From positions 1 through 11,596 of the forward strand of contig JADGJL010000960.1 of NCBI GenBank assembly GCA_027600665.1: a DNA stretch of 11,596 nucleotides, in the 5' to 3' direction. Below the pieces are notes generated by a model that did no database searches, was not told the DNA's origin, and saw nothing but the letters and a program-made list of their open reading frames with translations. The DNA is from Irineochytrium annulatum (Eukaryota; Chytridiomycota; Chytridiomycetes; Chytridiales; Chytridiaceae). Positions 8,678-11,596 of this stretch are shown here, piece by piece; within the stretch, counting starts at the first letter, position 1, and each line of letters opens with the position of its first letter. The translations under genes and the position numbers were made by a program.

Positions 8678-9218
8678 TGATACCCCCCCGATCCCGTTCT
8701 CATGAGCAGTGAACTATGCTTGCACCAGCAAGCGGGGAAACCGACCGTCGTGCAGTACCCCAACATTTTTTTTTGGGCCCCAGTCTATCTATATGGAGAA
8801 TTGATTCATCTATCTCCACAGAGAGTAAATTCACACAATCTGTCGCAGCAATTGAGATGTCTTTATCGCGCCTTCTACATCACGCAACGCAAAACAACGA
8901 ATTACAGATGCAACTGCGTGCATGCACGATGAGAAGTAAATGTTGCTTGTATTGACAAGTTATCCCCAACGACGATGTAGTGGTCAACCAGATAAGTGAG
9001 TGATGATTATGTGAAGCATCCGACTAAATAAAATAAAACAACGTGCAAATTATTGAACGCCACCGATTTGCAGGTAAGACTGCTCAACGCCACCAACGCC
9101 CACCAACAACAGACCTTCATAAACATAACACAATGAAACGTTCAGGAAAGAAAGGTACATATAAGTCAAAGGCAAAATGGTCTCTATAACATTGGCGCTT
9201 AATACTGAGGAGCCACCC
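8678..9218. other. Intergenic stretch between tRNA-Ala and CHS7, no gene seen
   Basis: About 540 nt, AT-rich. It contains a T9 run at 8766-8774, the only candidate Pol III stop downstream of the tRNA, and a 12-bp palindrome CGTGCATGCACG at 8917-8928 with no evident role. The 3' untranslated region of CHS7 (minus strand) lies at its right end. The short ORFs here lack protein-like character. Confidence 0.5.
8766..8774 (+). terminator. T9 run, possible Pol III terminator of tRNA-Ala
   Basis: Nine consecutive T on the tRNA strand, beginning 89 nt after the tRNA end. No run of four or more T occurs between them, so this is the first plausible Pol III stop. The distance is larger than the usual few to few tens of bases. 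Confidence 0.4.
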
Positions 9219-10356
9219 TTATCGCCTCTCCGTATCATCCCCAAGGAACGGCTCCCGAACCTCCCAGACGTTGCTCTTGCCCCCAACCGAGAACTCCAAA
9301 TCCTCCTTTGTGATATCATCCCAGTACTTGTACACCATCATGACGCCCAGCAGCGTGCATATGGTCCCAAAGAACATGCCGTCGACATAATGACCCGTTT
9401 GCTCGCACACGAACCCGCTGAGCGCGAACTCAAGGATGAGGCCCGCGCAGAAAAAGGTGAGGCCGAACAGAAGGTCGCCTAGTGGCCACCGGTCGTCGAG
9501 CGTGTAGACCACGAGGATGATCTGGAGGGTGACGTAGATGACCAGGAAAGCGGCACCGAAGACGAAGTAGACGACGAAAAGGCCCGTCGGGTTCGTGGAC
9601 TGGAAGACGCTGCCGGACTGGAAGGTGAAGAAGGCGACGAGGAAGGTGATGGCGAAGACGACAAAGGAGGAGATGCGGATGGTCTATAGCGATGAAAGTA
9701 CATGTAAGCTACCTTACGTTAAGATGGAGTGCAAAGCTCACCCATAGCGACGTCGGCGTTCCATCCTCCGCCCACTGGAAGCCGATGAAACCGTTCAAGA
9801 ACAGGCACCAAAGAGTCGCCACTATTAGCCCCACATGCGCAGCGGTAAAGTACTGTGAATGGTGTGAGCAACTCCAATGGCTTCACCTGCGAATGCACTG
9901 TACCTTATAGCCGACGAAGGCAATCGGGATGATGCCTGACACGAGCAAGAACTCGACGATGGTGGTCATGCCGTACATGTAGAAGAACATGACGATCTCC
10001 TTCCGTCCGACCGCCGTGTACTTACTCTTGATGTGATAAATCATGATTCCAGTCATGATGAGCGCGATGAGATGGATGACCAACGTCGCTGTTGGAAAAG
10101 CAATGCACCGGTCAGTTCAGACATCCGCAGCAATAACACCTCGGCCCCTAATCAAAGCAACACACACACCCGGCTCGAAGATCAGCGTCCCACCCACGAT
10201 CTCAATGTTCCTCGAGTAGCACCTGGGCTCCACGCCCCCTGGCGGGCCCACCAGCGGGCACACGGTCAAGGCGGCTTGATTGCAGAAGAAGTTGAAAGAG
10301 CCGAACGAGAAAGCCGTCGAGACGGCCCCCGTCGAGGCCGCGGACGATGTCGCCAT
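9219..10356 (-). CDS. CHS7: Chitin synthase export chaperone, Chs7 family, four exons
   Basis: An ER membrane chaperone; in yeast Chs7 is needed for chitin synthase III (Chs3) to leave the ER. Exons on the minus strand: 10356-10170, 10088-9904, 9852-9742, 9683-9219 (TAA at 9221-9219). The product is 315 residues, against about 316 in yeast. Family features in order: a Cys-containing lumenal N-terminus; RCYSRNIEI; KYTAVGRKE after the first membrane segment; FIGFQWAEDGTPTSLW; and the C-terminal block GHYVDGMFFGTICTLLGVMM then YKYWDDITKEDLEFSV. About seven hydrophobic segments can be placed, near residues 55-80, 90-116, 124-147, 162-182, 192-220, 226-246 and 255-275. The start ATG sits in CCACCATGG, a strong eukaryotic context. 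No lesions. It is divergent from the ARMC2-like gene. The cargo is presumably a chitin synthase; that is from family knowledge. Confidence 0.95.
9684..9741 (-). other. CHS7 intron 3 (58 nt, phase 0)
   Basis: Donor GTGAGC, acceptor TATAG. Splicing joins GTPTSLW to TIRISSF, as expected for Chs7 proteins. Confidence 0.9.
9853..9903 (-). other. CHS7 intron 2 (51 nt, phase 0)
   Basis: Donor GTACAG, acceptor CACAG. Splicing joins AFVGYK to YFTAAHVG. An in-frame TGA lies within the intron. Confidence 0.9.
10089..10169 (-). other. CHS7 intron 1 (81 nt, phase 1)
   Basis: The only intron in an intact gene here that is not phase 0. The donor lies in a GTGTGTGTG run; the first GT gives FEP-A-TLVIHL in frame. 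Acceptor CAACAG. An in-frame TGA lies inside the intron. Confidence 0.88.
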
Positions 10357-11091
10357 GGTGGAGATGCCGATGCGGTGGTGGGGGACGGCGTGGCGGCTGG
10401 GCAGGTGCGACGGCCGAGGTGACGATTGATTGGGATGTGTTCTTTCGCCCCTTGCCTTGGATTCGGACCTCTAGGTCTGCCTGTTAGTGGGGTCTGCATA
10501 TGCAGAGTCCCAAACAGTTCCAACGCGCTCGACCGGCCAACGACGCGGTGGAGATTATGGATCGTGTCGAGCGGGCATACGATGATCATGGACTCGGCGG
10601 AGAAGGAAACCATCATACGGGGTGCCGTTTGGATGGTTCTATTGGTGGCGTCCTTCACCATCGCCACGAAGTACTCTTGGGACAGGAAGGGCTGGCGCCC
10701 GATTTAACGAGTAAAACAAGGCTTGACGGTATGCACGTGATTTATTGAATTCAGCAGTGGCTCGCGTGCGATTAATTTTACCCTTTTTTATGTTTCAACA
10801 CTCGCGCGGTTTTGCTGATATTATTAAAGCATTAACAGACACAGCATATCGGTAGTACGGCAGCTAGTATTTACTTTTTCTTCCCTCAAATTCTAGCGAA
10901 TTTCATTTCCGAAATGGTGGTGGGGCTTCATGACCCAAATTCAACTTGTTCTTTTTTATTATGATCTTAAATAAAATACCTTGCTTCTCTCGAGCTTGCA
11001 GTGGTGAACCTGTCGCTGGCTGGCAAGAATGCAGGAACGGAGATAATTGACAAGCGTCTTGAAGCTTCACTCGTCCGCTCTTCGAATCTCC
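10357..11091. promoter_or_regulatory. Divergent intergenic region between CHS7 and the ARMC2-like gene
   Basis: About 735 nt between two divergent starts, so it must contain both promoters. The CHS7-proximal half is GC-rich; the half from about 10740 is AT-rich with several T runs (for example 10784-10790 and 10951-10958). A 14-bp perfect palindrome, TCTGCATATGCAGA, lies at 10493-10506, about 137 nt upstream of the CHS7 ATG. An ORF at 10426-10707 (+) has no clear start context or family and is not called. Confidence 0.4.
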
Positions 11092-11596
11092 ATGGGAGCT
11101 ATCGGCGACCTCACCGACCTCGCCATCAGCCCTCGTCGTCGGCCGGCGCTTCGATCCGTACCACCCGAGGCCTCTTCTGAACCCCCGCTGAAGCCGGGTC
11201 ACCTTGCTCAAGGCCAGATCGTCCGCCATACGACCGAGACGGTCTCGACGACCACGATCTCCAACCACCTCCACCTCCATCACCACACTCACACACACAT
11301 GCACCACCACACCCACTTGCATCCGTCCCCGCCTTCCATGACCACCGATCGCCGAGGCCCAATCCCGGACGGCCCTTGGGCGCGCGCCTCCACGCTCCGA
11401 GCACCGGTGCCGCAGCCGCCCCTTCACTCGCATATGACGGCGTCGGAGATCGTTGCGGAGGCTAGAGCGTCGCTGAAGCATCCGACAAGGCCGTTCACAC
11501 CGGCGCACGTGCGGGATCGGGGACGGGTTTCGCTTGAGGGAACGAGGGTGGTCGGGGTTGCGACGGGGAGTCAGTGGGTGAAGGGCGGGCGGGGAG
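11092..11596 (+). CDS. ARMC2: ARMC2-like protein, N-terminal part (runs off the right edge)
   Basis: An ATG in CTCCATGGG opens 168 codons with no stop before the window ends; an in-frame TAA at 11044-11046 makes it the first possible start of this exon. Residues 1-57 are basic, Ser/Pro/Thr-rich and likely disordered. Residues 58-77 are a histidine-rich tract (12 of 20 His). Residues 116-137 read TASEIVAEARASLKHP then TRPFTP, which I recall as the conserved N-terminal motif of ARMC2 (SAEI-SEAR-AL then RPFTP). ARMC2 is an armadillo-repeat protein needed for radial-spoke assembly in flagella. The armadillo repeats would lie beyond the window. The reading frame is solid; the family name rests on one short remembered motif and is moderate. 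A different flagellar or unknown protein sharing this motif is possible. Confidence 0.6.
   Translation, partial: MGAIGDLTDLAISPRRRPALRSVPPEASSEPPLKPGHLAQGQIVRHTTETVSTTTISNHLHLHHHTHTHMHHHTHLHPSPPSMTTDRRGPIPDGPWARASTLRAPVPQPPLHSHMTASEIVAEARASLKHPTRPFTPAHVRDRGRVSLEGTRVVGVATGSQWVKGGRG

Noticed and set aside
8702..8955. Two overlapping ORFs of 76 and 79 codons just after the tRNA
   Set aside because: AT-rich, different frames of the same stretch, one contains the T9 run; neither has protein-like features.
10493..10506. 14-bp perfect palindrome TCTGCATATGCAGA upstream of CHS7
   Set aside because: A 14-bp palindrome is expected about once in a window this long by chance; without conservation it is not evidence for a binding site.
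10426..10707. Plus-strand ORF whose end (LLVASFTIATKYSWDRKGW) faintly recalls the cyclin-box helix of fungal PCL-type cyclins
   Set aside because: The resemblance is to one short helix only, there is no good start, no supporting second helix and it lies in the CHS7 promoter region. Chance or a tiny relic cannot be separated by eye.
1..11596. Mobile elements, CRISPR arrays, prokaryotic operons or riboswitches
   Set aside because: No transposase, terminal repeats, direct-repeat arrays or ribosome-binding-site pattern were seen; all intact protein-coding genes (the right-edge partial aside) carry eukaryotic spliceosomal introns, so the known bacterial cobalamin riboswitch upstream of metH is not expected and none was recognised.

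Overview
The window looks like nuclear DNA from an early-diverging, probably flagellated (zoosporic) fungus. The evidence is short GT-AG introns (49-81 nt in the intact genes), a Chs7-type chitin synthase export chaperone (a fungal hallmark), a cobalamin-dependent methionine synthase (lost in most Dikarya but kept in many chytrid-type lineages and other eukaryotes), and, at the right edge, the N-terminus of what looks like the flagellar protein ARMC2. Coding DNA is strongly GC-biased at third positions and intergenic DNA is more AT-rich. No species can be named from the sequence alone.

Layout. 1 to about 850 (-): a ZNF277-type C2H2 zinc-finger gene, partial at the left edge and broken by several frameshifts, a nonsense codon and lost zinc ligands. 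1071-5308 (+): methionine synthase in seven exons, complete except for an apparent one-base deletion in exon 1. 5498-7886 (+): a three-exon gene for an unrecognised, probably disordered 761-residue protein carrying about eleven copies of a short motif, D-[IV]-D-x-phi-phi-x-phi-G. 8605-8677 (+): tRNA-Ala(AGC) in an otherwise empty 1.3 kb. 10356-9219 (-): a Chs7-family chaperone, four exons, 315 residues, intact. 11092 to the right edge (+): 168 codons of an ARMC2-like N-terminus with a histidine-rich tract.

The genes do not form a pathway: methyl-group metabolism, ribosomal/zinc-finger biology, cell-wall trafficking and the flagellum are independent functions. The zinc-finger relic and MetH are divergent, as are CHS7 and the ARMC2-like gene, so each pair may share an upstream region. 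MetH and the motif-repeat gene are tandem, 189 nt apart.

The most unusual object is the motif-repeat protein at 5498-7886. Its repeats are short, scattered, and twice paired at exactly 29 residues. The last copy is assembled only by splicing, which independently supports the gene model. The second point of interest is that every reading-frame lesion I found lies in the first 1.14 kb, while the following 9 kb of coding sequence has none. This raises the question of real decay versus a local sequence-quality problem.
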